Notes: generated by a model from the letters alone, not told the origin. A stretch of 64,000 nt of DNA from Simiduia agarivorans SA1 = DSM 21679 (GCF_000305785.2 NC_018868.3:1843501-1907500); one strand, 5' to 3'; numbered from the stretch's first letter, positions 54,436 to 62,529 are shown. Made by a program: numbers and translations.

Positions 54436-55786
54436 TGGCTGCCGTTGCGGTAGTGTGAAAACGCTGCCGCAACCACAGCCAGGCCACCAGACCGACCAAA
54501 AAATTGCAGCTGGCTGTAGCCACAAACAGACCGGTCAGCCCCCATAACCATTGCATCATCAATGCCAGCGGCAAGTAAAATCCCAGCACCCGCATAAACG
54601 AGATCGCCACACCGGGCATGGGTTGACCGATACCATTAAAGGCAGCATTCACCGACATTACCAAACCGTAGGCACCATAACTGAAAGGCACAATCAACAA
54701 ATAGCTACGGGCCACATCAATCACTTCTTGTTGATCGGAAAACAGTCGAATAAGCAGCTCACCCGCGAGCCATAACACCAGCGCCAGAACAACGCCAAAG
54801 CCCAAGCAAAAGCGGGTCACGACGCGCAATGTTTCATCTAACCGCGCAAACTTTTGCGCGCCCAGATTCTGGCCACAGAATGGGCCCACGACGCCAGACA
54901 GTGCATAAAACACAATGAGTGCAATGGGCTCAATTCGCATGGCAATACCTAAACCTGCAACCGCCACCGTGCCATAACTGGCCACCAGATATACCACGAC
55001 ACCCGAGGCCATGGGGATGATGACGTTGTTGACCATCGCCGGCACACCCACGTGTAAAATGGCCCGCCAGGAGGCCCATACCTCGTCAAACCTTGCAAAG
55101 GGATTTACCAGCATACCCAGACGTTTGTGTAACACCCAAAGCACCACAACCAAACTCAACGCACGGGTAATCAAAGTGGCCAGGGCCGCACCTTCAAGTT
55201 CCAAACGCGGGAAACCGAACAAACCGAAGATTAATATGGGATCCAAAACCAGATTGAGAGCGGCTGCGGCGATCATCAGCGTGCCCTGAATACGTGCCAA
55301 CCCCATCGCGCGTAAAGACGCCAGCCCCACCATTGGCACCATCAAACAGGGTGCGCTGAAATACCAGATCCACATATAGTCATGGATCAACGGCACCAGT
55401 TGGTCTTCTGCACCCAACAACTTGAACAACGGCTCAATAGTAAACCAACCGATACCGCACACCACCAGGGCAATAATGGTGGTCAACGACATAGCATCAG
55501 TGGCCATGCGTTGGGCAAGGTGGTGGTTATCGCTACCTATTGCGCGCGCCACGGTGGAGGATGTGCCGGCACCCAGACCAATGGCAATGCTGGTGAGCAC
55601 CATGACCACGGGAAAGGTAAAGCTCATGGCCGCCAACGGCTCATGCCCCAGCATCGCCACAAAAAACGTATCCACAGCATTGAATGACATAGTCGCCAGC
55701 AAGCCCCAGACCATGGGCATGGCCATCTCCCGCAGGTGACCACTCACAGGGCCTTCGGTAAGCATGGGTTGCATACTGCGATTCAT
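54428..55786 (-). CDS. MATE-family efflux transporter
   Basis: A 452-residue protein with twelve predicted membrane helices in two six-helix halves. The N-terminal block EMAMPMVWGLLATMSFNAVDTFFVAMLGHEPLAAMSFTFPV is characteristic of NorM/DinF-type exporters, which use a sodium or proton gradient to expel cationic toxins. The start at 55786 gives the usual length. Its stop region overlaps the convergent SDR gene by eight bases. Confidence 0.92.
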   Translation of the reverse strand: MNRSMQPMLTEGPVSGHLREMAMPMVWGLLATMSFNAVDTFFVAMLGHEPLAAMSFTFPVVMVLTSIAIGLGAGTSSTVARAIGSDNHHLAQRMATDAMSLTTIIALVVCGIGWFTIEPLFKLLGAEDQLVPLIHDYMWIWYFSAPCLMVPMVGLASLRAMGLARIQGTLMIAAAALNLVLDPILIFGLFGFPRLELEGAALATLITRALSLVVVLWVLHKRLGMLVNPFARFDEVWASWRAILHVGVPAMVNNVIIPMASGVVVYLVASYGTVAVAGLGIAMRIEPIALIVFYALSGVVGPFCGQNLGAQKFARLDETLRVVTRFCLGFGVVLALVLWLAGELLIRLFSDQQEVIDVARSYLLIVPFSYGAYGLVMSVNAAFNGIGQPMPGVAISFMRVLGFYLPLALMMQWLWGLTGLFVATASCNFLVGLVAWLWLRQRFHTTATAATT

Positions 55787-55860
55787 TCAGACGGGTTCCG
55801 GCAAAAGCGCAGAGTATACACCCTGCAGGCGCTGGACATGGCACCGATGGTCGGCTCTGT

Positions 55861-55875
55861 GCGGCAAATTGCCGC
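55861..55875. promoter_or_regulatory. palindrome upstream of the RegB/RegA-type pair
   Basis: GCGGCAAATTGCCGC is a perfect 15-bp palindrome centred at 55868, about 43 bases before the sensor start codon. Its GCGGC...GCCGC arms recall RegA/PrrA-type sites (GCGNC and GNCGC half-sites). The spacing suits an activator overlapping the -35 region, pointing to autoregulation. Confidence 0.6.
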
Positions 55876-55898
55876 ATGTGTCAGTTTGGCAGGCATCG

Positions 55899-55904
55899 TA
55901 TAAT
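55899..55904 (+). promoter_or_regulatory. -10 element six bases before the sensor-kinase ATG
   Basis: TATAAT at 55899-55904, six bases from the ATG at 55911, with no good -35 hexamer and no Shine-Dalgarno sequence in between. This gives a predicted start at the A of the start codon, as for dinB. Confidence 0.65.
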
Positions 55905-55910
55905 CCCACC

Positions 55911-57191
55911 ATGACTGACACCATCCACGATGACACTCTCCTCGCTCATCACCTGAAGAGCCTGCTGCTATTGCGCTGGCTGCTGCTGCTATTGCTGATT
56001 GCTGGCCTGGCCCTTGCGCACGAACAACTGCATTTGGTGCTGGAATACACAGTATTGCTGAGCCTTTTGCTCGGCTTTGCTGCCCTGAATCTGCTTACCC
56101 ACTGGCGCCTGTGGCGCGGTCCACGTGTGCGGCACTGGGAACTGGTTGCCCAGCTGCTGGTGGATTTTCTGGGGATTTCACTTCTGCTGTATTTTGCCGG
56201 CGGCGCCACTAATCCTTTTGTCAGCTATTTGCTCATCCCATTGTGCATTGCGGCTGTTGCGCTGCCCGCAAGCGCCGTCATCAGCCTAACCGCCATTGCT
56301 ATCGGTTGCTATGCATTGTTACTCACCAGCTATGTTCCAGCCGAAGCGATGGCGCCAGGCCACCACCACGGCCCCGACCCATCACTCCACACCTGGGGCA
56401 TGGGTATTAACTTCTTTATCAGCGCATGCCTTGTAGCCGCATTTCTGAGCCGCATGGCAGGACAATTAAGAAAACAGGCAGACCTCTTACGGGCGCAACG
56501 TGAACAGGTGCTACATGCAGAACAAATTACCGGCATCGCCACTCTGGCCGCGGGCACAGCACACGAACTGGGCACCCCGCTTGGCACCATGAAGATTGCT
56601 GCCAGTGAACTCGCCAGCGCTGACTTACCACACGGACTGAATGCCGAGGCCGACGAAATTCTCAAACAGCTGGGGCACTGCCAGAGTCTGCTGATCCGAT
56701 TAAGAGAAAAGGCGCAACAAAGCCTGGATGAAAAACAAAGCCATACACCGGTTGACCTGTGGCTGCAAAAACTCACTGATGAATGGCGATTACTCAACCC
56801 TCGCCACCAGTTAGACTTCAAACCCACGGATACCCACCTGGATAGCTACTGCCTGTCGGCCGACCCGACCCTGCAACAGTCATTGCACAATTTGCTGAAT
56901 AACGCCGCCACACACAGCCACGCAGACATTGCACTGGACGCTTATTGCGAAGGCCCTTGGCTGATTCTGTGTATCCACGATTCCGGCAAAGGGGCTCCCG
57001 AATCCGTGCTGCGCAACTGGGGCAAACCGTTTAACAGCGGCAGCGACCAGGGCATGGGCCTGGGAATTTATCTTTCCAATGCGACACTGGAGCGCCACGG
57101 CGGTGAACTCAGGCTGGAGCCCAACGATAAAGGCAACTGCACCTGGGTGCGAATCCCCGTACAAACTATCAACTCGCTGTGCGGCAACTGA
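55911..57191 (+). CDS. RegB/PrrB/RoxS-type redox sensor histidine kinase
   Basis: A 426-residue kinase. Six N-terminal membrane helices start at LLLLRWLLLLLLIAGLALA; the quinone-linked motif GGATNPF sits between two helices near residue 100. The phosphorylated histidine is in AGTAHELGTPLGTM, which matches the RegB pattern, and the ATP-binding domain has N-box HNLLNNAATHS and G-box GMGLGIYL. It senses respiratory redox state and passes phosphate to the response regulator encoded next. The ATG at 55911 fits the family N-terminus. Confidence 0.92.
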   Translation: MTDTIHDDTLLAHHLKSLLLLRWLLLLLLIAGLALAHEQLHLVLEYTVLLSLLLGFAALNLLTHWRLWRGPRVRHWELVAQLLVDFLGISLLLYFAGGATNPFVSYLLIPLCIAAVALPASAVISLTAIAIGCYALLLTSYVPAEAMAPGHHHGPDPSLHTWGMGINFFISACLVAAFLSRMAGQLRKQADLLRAQREQVLHAEQITGIATLAAGTAHELGTPLGTMKIAASELASADLPHGLNAEADEILKQLGHCQSLLIRLREKAQQSLDEKQSHTPVDLWLQKLTDEWRLLNPRHQLDFKPTDTHLDSYCLSADPTLQQSLHNLLNNAATHSHADIALDAYCEGPWLILCIHDSGKGAPESVLRNWGKPFNSGSDQGMGLGIYLSNATLERHGGELRLEPNDKGNCTWVRIPVQTINSLCGN

Positions 57192-57196
57192 ACACC

Positions 57197-57712
57197 ATGC
57201 ACTATCTGATTCTGGACGACGATATTCACTATGCTGAAACCCTGCAACGGGCGATGACACGGCGCCAACTGAATACGCAATTGTGCCACTCACTCATCGA
57301 TCTGCCGCAATTGCTGGCAAACGAATTATTTGGCCGTGCCATTGTCGATCTGAAGTTGGGTGCCGACAACGGCCTGCAAGCCGTTGATCTTATCCGACAA
57401 TCACAACCCCAGTGTGCCATTCTGATGCTCACCGGCTACGCCAGTATCGCGACCGCCGTGGAAGCCATGAAGCGGGGAGCCACCCATTATCTGCCGAAAC
57501 CTGCAGACCTGCGGGAAATACTCGCCGCGTTTGATGATCAGGTGGCAGTTTTCGAAGATATTGAAACGCCGTCGGTCAACCGGCTTGAATGGGAGCACAT
57601 ACAACGGGTGCTGCATGAGAACGAGGGGAATATTTCCGCCACCGCCCGGGCGCTGAAAATGCATCGGCGAACTCTGCAGCGCAAGCTGGCCAAGAACCCG
57701 GTGGCGGAATAA
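57197..57712 (+). CDS. RegA/PrrA/RoxR-type response regulator
   Basis: A 171-residue regulator. Receiver at residues 1-115 with LILDDDIHY, phospho-acceptor D in AIVDLKLG, threonine in LTGYAS and lysine in LPKPADL. A short linker leads to a Fis-type helix-turn-helix at about 130-168 (EWEHIQRVLHENEGNISATARALKMHRRTLQRKLAK), which closely follows the RegA C-terminus. The gene begins five bases after the kinase stop. Targets probably include respiratory and redox-balance genes and possibly its own promoter. Confidence 0.92.
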   Translation: MHYLILDDDIHYAETLQRAMTRRQLNTQLCHSLIDLPQLLANELFGRAIVDLKLGADNGLQAVDLIRQSQPQCAILMLTGYASIATAVEAMKRGATHYLPKPADLREILAAFDDQVAVFEDIETPSVNRLEWEHIQRVLHENEGNISATARALKMHRRTLQRKLAKNPVAE

Positions 57713-57715
57713 GGC

Positions 57716-58177
57716 TCAGCGAAGGTGCCGGGCCATGATCAACGCGTTTTCCTTGCCCTTGGCGGTGGGGTAGTAATTGGGCCGTTCACCCACTTCCATG
57801 AAATCAAACCGCTCATACAAGCGGATAGCCCGCGCATTGCTGACACGGACTTCCAGGAATAAAGAATCCGCACGCTTCTCGGCCCAAGCCACCAGATCTT
57901 CCATCAGACAGGCGCCAACGCCGCGTTTACGCAACTTGGGATCAACCGCAATATCCAGAAGTTCGGCATCTCCGCCACCCGTGGAGGCGATGTAAAACCC
58001 AAGCAACCGGTCATCCTCCAGCCAGCCCACGCAGCGGTGATGCCCTGCCAGACTGTCTTCCATGCTGGTCCGCTTCCAGGGATGTGAATGTGCCACCGTC
58101 TCAATGGCCATGACCTTATCGATGTCCGTTGGCACGAGCAGCCGGAGTGGCGGCAGGGGTTTGATCTGAAGTTGCAT
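57716..58177 (-). CDS. rimI: ribosomal protein S18-alanine N-acetyltransferase
   Basis: A 153-residue GNAT enzyme. The acetyl-CoA-binding motif RKRGVGACLMEDLVAWA is at about residues 83-98, and the N- and C-terminal blocks (IETVAHSHPW, ERFDFMEVGERPNYYP) match RimI, which acetylates the N-terminal alanine of S18. It is 11 bases after the holD-like gene on the same strand, reproducing the holD-rimI order of gammaproteobacteria. Confidence 0.92.
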   Translation of the reverse strand: MQLQIKPLPPLRLLVPTDIDKVMAIETVAHSHPWKRTSMEDSLAGHHRCVGWLEDDRLLGFYIASTGGGDAELLDIAVDPKLRKRGVGACLMEDLVAWAEKRADSLFLEVRVSNARAIRLYERFDFMEVGERPNYYPTAKGKENALIMARHLR

Positions 58178-58188
58178 AACCGGAGAAT

Positions 58189-58932
58189 TTACTGACGCAG
58201 ATGTTTAATGGCGGCCCATACGCTGGCTTTCAGTTCAGGCTGTATCAGCAGTGTATCCAGCGACGGCAGGCGCAGTGTGGGCAGACTGTCACCGCCGGGT
58301 AAGGTCAGCGCAGTACCCGCATCGTCCTGGCCGCACAAGGCCTGACTGATCTGCTCACCAAAGCAAAGCAGTGTAGAGGTCTGATCAGCGGGTCGCCGCG
58401 CCTGTAAAATGGGCAGAAAATAATCCTCGGCATTGCCGGCATGGGCGGCAGCCAGGCCCTCCAGTGGCCAACGGATGACTTCCGGTTTGCGGGTATCAGC
58501 AGGGCGGTTCAGTGCCACCAGGATATTGGCCAGCAGGCTGTTCACCGGTAAAGCCTGTTCGGGATGACGGTCTGCCAATATCAACAAATCGGCCACCTGC
58601 CAGAGGCTCACGTTCAGCGCCGGCGCAGCAGCAGTTTTGTGCTTAGGCGTGGCGGCAGGTTTTGGAACGGTTGGCTGGGCGGCTTTAGTAACCGCCCCCA
58701 TGGTGTTAAGCAACTCACCCAACACCTCACCACTGGCCTTAGGGCTCTCTCCCGACGCGGCTGCAGTCGCAGGTGGCGAGGCAGGACTGGCGACATCGGC
58801 CTCAAGGGCGGCCGGCAAAAAGCTCAGATCCACGGGCGCGGCCTGCGGCGCCGCTGGCAATTGCAACCGGGGCATATAGGTCTGAATCCCCATTGCCTCC
58901 AGGTACTGCCGCCTCGCCCGCTCGTTTAACAT
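58189..58932 (-). CDS. holD: divergent DNA polymerase III psi subunit (HolD) with inserted linker
   Basis: A 247-residue protein. The N-terminus RRQYLEAMGIQTYMPR resembles the chi-binding helix of E. coli psi (RRDWQLQQLGITQW), and the C-terminal segment LPSLDTLLIQPELKASVWAAIKHL aligns with psi (ALTDLRANPTARAALWQQI). Between them is about 90 residues of Ala/Pro/Lys-rich linker (residues 50-105) and an extra conserved middle section (LWQVADLLILADRHPEQALPVNSLL). E. coli psi has 137 residues; pseudomonads have a longer, hard-to-recognise form. Its position before rimI supports the call. Confidence 0.75.
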   Translation of the reverse strand: MLNERARRQYLEAMGIQTYMPRLQLPAAPQAAPVDLSFLPAALEADVASPASPPATAAASGESPKASGEVLGELLNTMGAVTKAAQPTVPKPAATPKHKTAAAPALNVSLWQVADLLILADRHPEQALPVNSLLANILVALNRPADTRKPEVIRWPLEGLAAAHAGNAEDYFLPILQARRPADQTSTLLCFGEQISQALCGQDDAGTALTLPGGDSLPTLRLPSLDTLLIQPELKASVWAAIKHLRQ

Positions 58933-58971
58933 TGACCCGCCAACCTTTTATTTGCCGCGGGCCCAGCCCGC

Positions 58972-60519
58972 TCAGACACCCTCGTGCTGTGGGTGCTCTT
59001 TGTGTTTACCTTCAGCCAGCAAGTTTAACGCATCCACATAGGCCTTCGCACTGGCAATCACAATATCGGTGTCCGCACCGGTACCATTAACGATGGTGCC
59101 ATCGCGCTCCAGGCGCACGGTCACTTCACCCTGAGCCTCGGTGCCCTGAGTGATAGCGTTAACGGAATAGAGCTTCAGTGCGGCACCCGAGCGAGCCACC
59201 GACTCCAACGCTTTAAAGGTGGCATCAACGGCGCCACTGCCTTGGGCATTGGCGGTGATGGACTCGCCGTTCACTTGCAACGTGACCTGCGCATCTGGCA
59301 CCAAGCCCGATTTGCACAGCACTTCCAACGCCTCGAAGTGAAAACGTTTGCCGTTCATGCTGTCCCGAACATCCGAAACGAGAGCCTGCAGGTCTTCATC
59401 AAAGATTTCGTGTTTTTTGTCGGCCAATGCTTTGAAGCGTGTGAACGCTTCATTCAAGGCCTCCTGTGATTCGAAGGTGATACCCAGCTCTTCAAACCGG
59501 GCTTTGACCGCCGCCCGGCCCGAGTGTTTACCCAACACAAGCTTGTTGGTGTTCCAACCCACATCCTCGGCACGCATGATTTCGTAGGTTTCCCGATGCT
59601 TGAGCACACCGTCCTGATGAATACCGGATTCATGGGCAAAGGCATTGGCACCGACAATGGCTTTGTTGGGTTGTACCGGGAAGCCGGTGACAGAGGCCAC
59701 TAAACGGGAGGTAGGCACAATGTGGGTGGTATCGATCCGGGTATCGACCGGCATGATGTCCTTGCGGGTGCGGATCGCCATGACAATCTCTTCCAAGGAA
59801 GCGTTGCCTGCCCGCTCACCCAGGCCATTGATGGTACATTCCACCTGGCGTGCGCCATGGTTTACTGCACTCAGTGAATTCGCTACTGCGAGCCCCAGGT
59901 CGTTATGACAGTGGGCAGAGAAAATGGCTTTACTGGCGTTGGGCACGGCTTCTATTAACCGGCTGAACATGCGACCGAACTCTTCCGGCTCGCCATAGCC
60001 AACGGTATCGGGCAGGTTAATGGTGCGCGCACCGGCATTGATAACGGCCTCGATAATCCGGCACATAAAATCATGCTCGGAACGGCTGGCATCTTCGAGC
60101 GAAAACTCCACATCGGCGACTAAATTGCGGGCGCGCTTCACGGCATGCACCGCCCGCTCGATCACCTGATCTGGCTGCATTTGCAGCTTGTACTTCATGT
60201 GTATGGGCGAGGTGGCGATGAATGTATGAATCCGGCCAGACTCGGCGGGTTTCAAGGCTTCACCAGCCCGATCAATATCTGCATCTACGGCCCGAGCGAG
60301 AGAACAAATGGTGGATTCCCTGACTGCAGTGGCTACAGCTTTCACCGCCTCAAAGTCACCCGGACTGGCAATGGCGAAGCCCGCTTCAATCACATCCACC
60401 CGAAGCTTTTCCAGCATCTTCGCAATCCGGACTTTTTCTGACTGGGTCATAGACGCACCCGGGCTTTGTTCGCCATCACGCAAGGTGGTATCGAAAATGA
60501 TCAACTGATCGCGGTTCAT
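58972..60519 (-). CDS. leuA: 2-isopropylmalate synthase
   Basis: A 515-residue enzyme that condenses acetyl-CoA with 2-ketoisovalerate, the first committed step of leucine synthesis. Catalytic domain at residues 1-275: [15 protein letters not shown] and the metal-binding [14 protein letters not shown] linker (GVGWN-like, [21 protein letters not shown]) joins the C-terminal regulatory domain that binds leucine for feedback inhibition. AGGAA precedes the ATG at 60519. The holD-like gene begins 39 bases downstream on the same strand. A leucine-rich leader peptide lies upstream. Confidence 0.97.
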   Translation of the reverse strand: MNRDQLIIFDTTLRDGEQSPGASMTQSEKVRIAKMLEKLRVDVIEAGFAIASPGDFEAVKAVATAVRESTICSLARAVDADIDRAGEALKPAESGRIHTFIATSPIHMKYKLQMQPDQVIERAVHAVKRARNLVADVEFSLEDASRSEHDFMCRIIEAVINAGARTINLPDTVGYGEPEEFGRMFSRLIEAVPNASKAIFSAHCHNDLGLAVANSLSAVNHGARQVECTINGLGERAGNASLEEIVMAIRTRKDIMPVDTRIDTTHIVPTSRLVASVTGFPVQPNKAIVGANAFAHESGIHQDGVLKHRETYEIMRAEDVGWNTNKLVLGKHSGRAAVKARFEELGITFESQEALNEAFTRFKALADKKHEIFDEDLQALVSDVRDSMNGKRFHFEALEVLCKSGLVPDAQVTLQVNGESITANAQGSGAVDATFKALESVARSGAALKLYSVNAITQGTEAQGEVTVRLERDGTIVNGTGADTDIVIASAKAYVDALNLLAEGKHKEHPQHEGV

Positions 60520-60565
60520 GATAGTTCCTGAAATGTTTTGTCTGGGGTAACGAAAAGAAATACGG

Positions 60566-60581
60566 TTCTGCGGGCGCAGAA
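60566..60581 (-). terminator. possible attenuator hairpin in the leuA leader
   Basis: On the minus strand TTCTGC-GCCC-GCAGAA forms a perfect six-pair stem directly after the leader-peptide stop, followed by CCGTATTTCTTTT. The U tract is imperfect and the stem is short, so intrinsic termination is uncertain. An overlapping hairpin on the Leu codons (ACAG...CTGT with CCTA/TAGG inside) competes with the ribosome. Confidence 0.45.
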
Positions 60582-60582
60582 A

Positions 60583-60672
60583 TTACAGTCCTAGAAGTAG
60601 GCCTGTTAGCGGGGTAAGTCGTAGTTTTGAGGGAAAACGCATGGTGCGCACCAACATTGACGATTGGTGCAT
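60583..60672 (-). CDS. leuL: leuA leader peptide
   Basis: A 29-codon frame on the minus strand that ends 63 bases before leuA. Seven of its last thirteen codons are Leu, using CTA four times, CTT twice and CTG once, with the sequence PLTGLLLGL at the end. CTA is rare in the genes of this window, and clusters of rare leucine codons are the mark of leucine attenuation leaders. The start could be at 60672, 60657 or 60642 (19 codons); none has a strong ribosome-binding site. The Leu cluster and stop overlap a hairpin, with a possible terminator just after. Confidence 0.75.
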   Translation of the reverse strand: MHQSSMLVRTMRFPSKLRLTPLTGLLLGL

Positions 60673-60730
60673 TTAAACAAAAGATGTTTAGCCGGACAAC
60701 ATTATTAGGACAAAAAGCCCATTCAAAACG

Positions 60731-60745
60731 ATTATTCCAAATAAT
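60731..60745. promoter_or_regulatory. inverted repeat upstream of the leuA leader
   Basis: ATTATT-CCA-AATAAT, a perfect 6-bp inverted repeat about 60 bases before the first leader ATG, and within the likely promoter region of leuA. Binder unknown. Confidence 0.35.
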
Positions 60746-60786
60746 AAGAGCTGCTCAGCCTACACAAATGCCTTGTTGTAGGACTT

Positions 60787-61236
60787 TTATCCTTGCAAAA
60801 GCGTTATCAAGTCCGCCAATTGCTCCCTCAACATGGCGGGATCAAGCGCAGGGGTTTGCAACTGGCCAACGGCACCTTTGACCCAACCTACCGCTTCTGT
60901 TTGTATCGCACGGGCTCGTTCAGTGAGCCCAATCCAGACCTGGCGCTCGTCCTCTTGACCGCGGGTGCGCTGCACCAGTTCATTATCAGCCATGCGTTTA
61001 AGCAGCGGCGTCAGGGTGCCCGAGTCCAGTAAAAGCCGCTCACCCAACTCGCCCACTGTGACGGGTTTATCCGCCTCCCATAACACCATGAGCACCAAGT
61101 ATTGCGGATAAGTGATATCCAGCGCGTCGAGCATTGGCTTGTAGGCCTTAATCATGAGCCTGCTGGCAGCATAGAGCTTGAAACACAACTGCTGATCCAA
61201 CTGAACCAGCAGGGCATCCTGGGTTGATAAGGCCAT
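60787..61236 (-). CDS. ohrR: MarR-family organic-hydroperoxide regulator
   Basis: A 149-residue winged-helix repressor of the OhrR type. The peroxide-sensing cysteine C18 is in DQQLCFKLYAASRLMIKAYKPML, the arrangement of known OhrR proteins; the winged helix follows (TVGELGERLLLDSGTLTPLLKRM). On oxidation by organic peroxide, it releases DNA. It follows the glutathione peroxidase gene by 12 bases on the same strand, so both genes are likely one transcript under its control. Confidence 0.87.
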   Translation of the reverse strand: MALSTQDALLVQLDQQLCFKLYAASRLMIKAYKPMLDALDITYPQYLVLMVLWEADKPVTVGELGERLLLDSGTLTPLLKRMADNELVQRTRGQEDERQVWIGLTERARAIQTEAVGWVKGAVGQLQTPALDPAMLREQLADLITLLQG

Positions 61237-61248
61237 AAACGTCTCCGA

Positions 61249-61731
61249 TTACCCTAGCGCTTTCACCAGATCGGCTTCCAGCGATTCGGGTTTGTCTTTA
61301 GGCGCAAACCGTTTGATCACTTTACCATCGCGCCCCACCAGAAACTTGGTGAAGTTCCACTTAATACCTTCGCTGCCAAAGATCCCCGGCGCTTCCGCCT
61401 TCAGCCAGTTAAACAACGGGTGAGCTTGCTCGCCATTTACATCCACTTTTTCATACAACGGGAAAGTCACGCCAAAATTCAGCTCACAAAACTCACTGAT
61501 TTCATCGCTCTCGCCCGGCTCCTGCTTCCCAAACTGATTACAGGGAAAGCCCAGAATCTCCAGCCCTTTGTCATGGTACTTTTTATACAGAGCCTCCAAG
61601 CCCTTGTATTGGGGGGTAAAACCGCACTTACTGGCCGTATTCACCACCAACACCACTTTGCCCTTATATTCAGCCAACGACTGCTCGGCGCCTGACAAGG
61701 TGCTTGCTTTGAATTCATATAAATCGGACAT
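61249..61731 (-). CDS. glutathione peroxidase family thiol peroxidase
   Basis: A 160-residue thioredoxin-fold peroxidase. Catalytic Cys is in NTASKCGFTPQYKGLE (about residue 36), Gln in GFPCNQFGKQEPG (about 74) and Trp in IKWNFTKFLV, the complete tetrad of the cysteine version. In bacteria it usually uses thioredoxin rather than glutathione. It is downstream of a palindromic operator and upstream of ohrR, so induced by organic hydroperoxides. GAGGG and AAGG lie before the ATG. Confidence 0.92.
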   Translation of the reverse strand: MSDLYEFKASTLSGAEQSLAEYKGKVVLVVNTASKCGFTPQYKGLEALYKKYHDKGLEILGFPCNQFGKQEPGESDEISEFCELNFGVTFPLYEKVDVNGEQAHPLFNWLKAEAPGIFGSEGIKWNFTKFLVGRDGKVIKRFAPKDKPESLEADLVKALG

Positions 61732-61772
61732 CGCCTTTTCCCTCTTGTTTAATGTAACTTGGCATCAAGTTT

Positions 61773-61788
61773 ATATTGTGCACAATAT
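61773..61788. promoter_or_regulatory. palindromic operator, probably for OhrR
   Basis: ATATTGTGCACAATAT is a perfect 16-bp palindrome 42 bases upstream of the peroxidase ATG. Its length and AT-rich arms fit MarR/OhrR operators, and an AT-rich promoter-like sequence surrounds it. Confidence 0.7.
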
Positions 61789-61846
61789 TATAATAAGCTA
61801 TCTATTTCAATTGCAGGGATTGTTTAAGGCTATGGGAGGGGGTTCT

Positions 61847-61916
61847 GGTCTCTAGTCTCTGGTCTCTGGTCTCTGGTCTCTAGTCTCTAGTCTCTAGTCT
61901 CTAGTCTCTAGTCTCT
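61847..61916 (+). repeat. ten tandem copies of a 7-bp unit
   Basis: (G/A)GTCTCT repeated ten times with only the first base changing (GGTCTCT in four copies, AGTCTCT in six). It is a minisatellite without coding sense, about 115 bases upstream of the peroxidase gene start and just before a terminator hairpin. Confidence 0.95.
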
Positions 61917-61925
61917 AGAAAAAGG

Positions 61926-61957
61926 AAAGCCCAACCGGGTACCGGCTGGGCTTTTTT
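61926..61957. terminator. rho-independent terminator hairpin
   Basis: Arms AAAGCCCA and CCGG pair with CCGG and TGGGCTTT around a GTA loop (one unpaired base per side), with a T run after 61952. No gene on plus is visible upstream, so it may be a relic or may insulate the ribosomal operon side. Confidence 0.7.
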
Positions 61958-62001
61958 GTTTTTGTGGTCTTCGTTATCGCGTGCAATCTGCAAGCTTGAT
62001 T

Positions 62002-62029
62002 GGTGGGTTACGCTATCGCTCAACCCACC
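62002..62029. repeat. REP-like inverted repeat
   Basis: GGTGGGTT...AACCCACC, with inner GC/GC pairs. This is a widely dispersed type of intergenic hairpin in marine gammaproteobacteria. It marks the start of a 500-base mosaic. Confidence 0.7.
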
Positions 62030-62108
62030 CTACGGGTATGCACCCTGCTTCCGCCAGCAGCGCAAGCTGCGAGGCGTGGTCTTATTTTCCCAACCCACTA
62101 CTGGCACG

Positions 62109-62121
62109 CTCTCACATGGGG
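62109..62121 (-). repeat. fragment identical to the 5S 3' part (13 bases)
   Basis: CTCTCACATGGGG is identical, in the same orientation, to 62548-62560 of the 5S gene. Confidence 0.5.
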
Positions 62122-62225
62122 GCGGAGCGATGCGCGTAGGCTGCGATTAGCAGCCTGCATTGTGGAGCGCCGGAGGCTATGCCGACGGCCGGACCGCGTC
62201 AGCGGCCCCACAAGTAAAGAGAGGG

Positions 62226-62267
62226 GGCTCCCCATGTGGGAGCCGATGCGTCGGACCGAGGACATCG
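62226..62267 (+). repeat. inverted 5S-like fragment with hairpin
   Basis: GGCTCCC/GGGAGCC form a 7-bp stem; CTCCCCATGTG and AGGACATCG, both present in the 5S gene 3' end in the opposite orientation, occur 20 bases apart here. Confidence 0.45.
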
Positions 62268-62290
62268 CCCACCTTTTTCGCAGACAAAGA

Positions 62291-62324
62291 AAAACGCCCG
62301 ATAGGATCACCTATCGGGCGTTTT
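62291..62324. terminator. strong terminator-like hairpin
   Basis: AAAACGCCCGATAGG pairs with CCTATCGGGCGTTTT around ATCA, a perfect 15-bp stem. It lies about 165 bases beyond the first terminator of the ribosomal operon and would act as a second one. Confidence 0.8.
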
Positions 62325-62348
62325 AATTAGAACGGTTCGCCGGCGCGA

Positions 62349-62364
62349 CTTGACGATGTCCTAC
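62349..62364 (-). repeat. 16-base copy of the 5S 3' end
   Basis: CTTGACGATGTCCTAC is identical to 62533-62548, the 3' end of the 5S gene, 184 bases away in the same orientation. It suggests a relic of a duplicated 5S segment. Confidence 0.7.
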
Positions 62365-62370
62365 ATTGGG

Positions 62371-62389
62371 TTGCGAGCAGTGCTCGCAA
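62371..62389. repeat. short inverted repeat
   Basis: TTGCGAGC-AGT-GCTCGCAA, a perfect 8-bp stem within the mosaic. Confidence 0.7.
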
Positions 62390-62488
62390 TCGCTTCGCGA
62401 CGCTGGGGCGCCCCTCCGCCGTGCCTGCGGCACAGGCTGCGTCACATGAGCCTTTGTAGTGAAACTAAAACAACGTATTCTAAAAAAC

Positions 62489-62520
62489 AAAACCCCCGCT
62501 GGTGTCCCAGCGGGGGTTTT
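62489..62520. terminator. terminator of the ribosomal RNA operon
   Basis: AAAACCCCCGCTGG pairs perfectly with CCAGCGGGGGTTTT around TGTC, with T-rich sequence on both sides. It lies 10 bases after the 3' end of the 5S gene on the minus strand. Confidence 0.92.
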
Positions 62521-62529
62521 CTTTTTTAG

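Noticed and set aside
61847..61916. CRISPR-like tandem array
   Set aside because: Units are 7 bp without spacers; a simple minisatellite.
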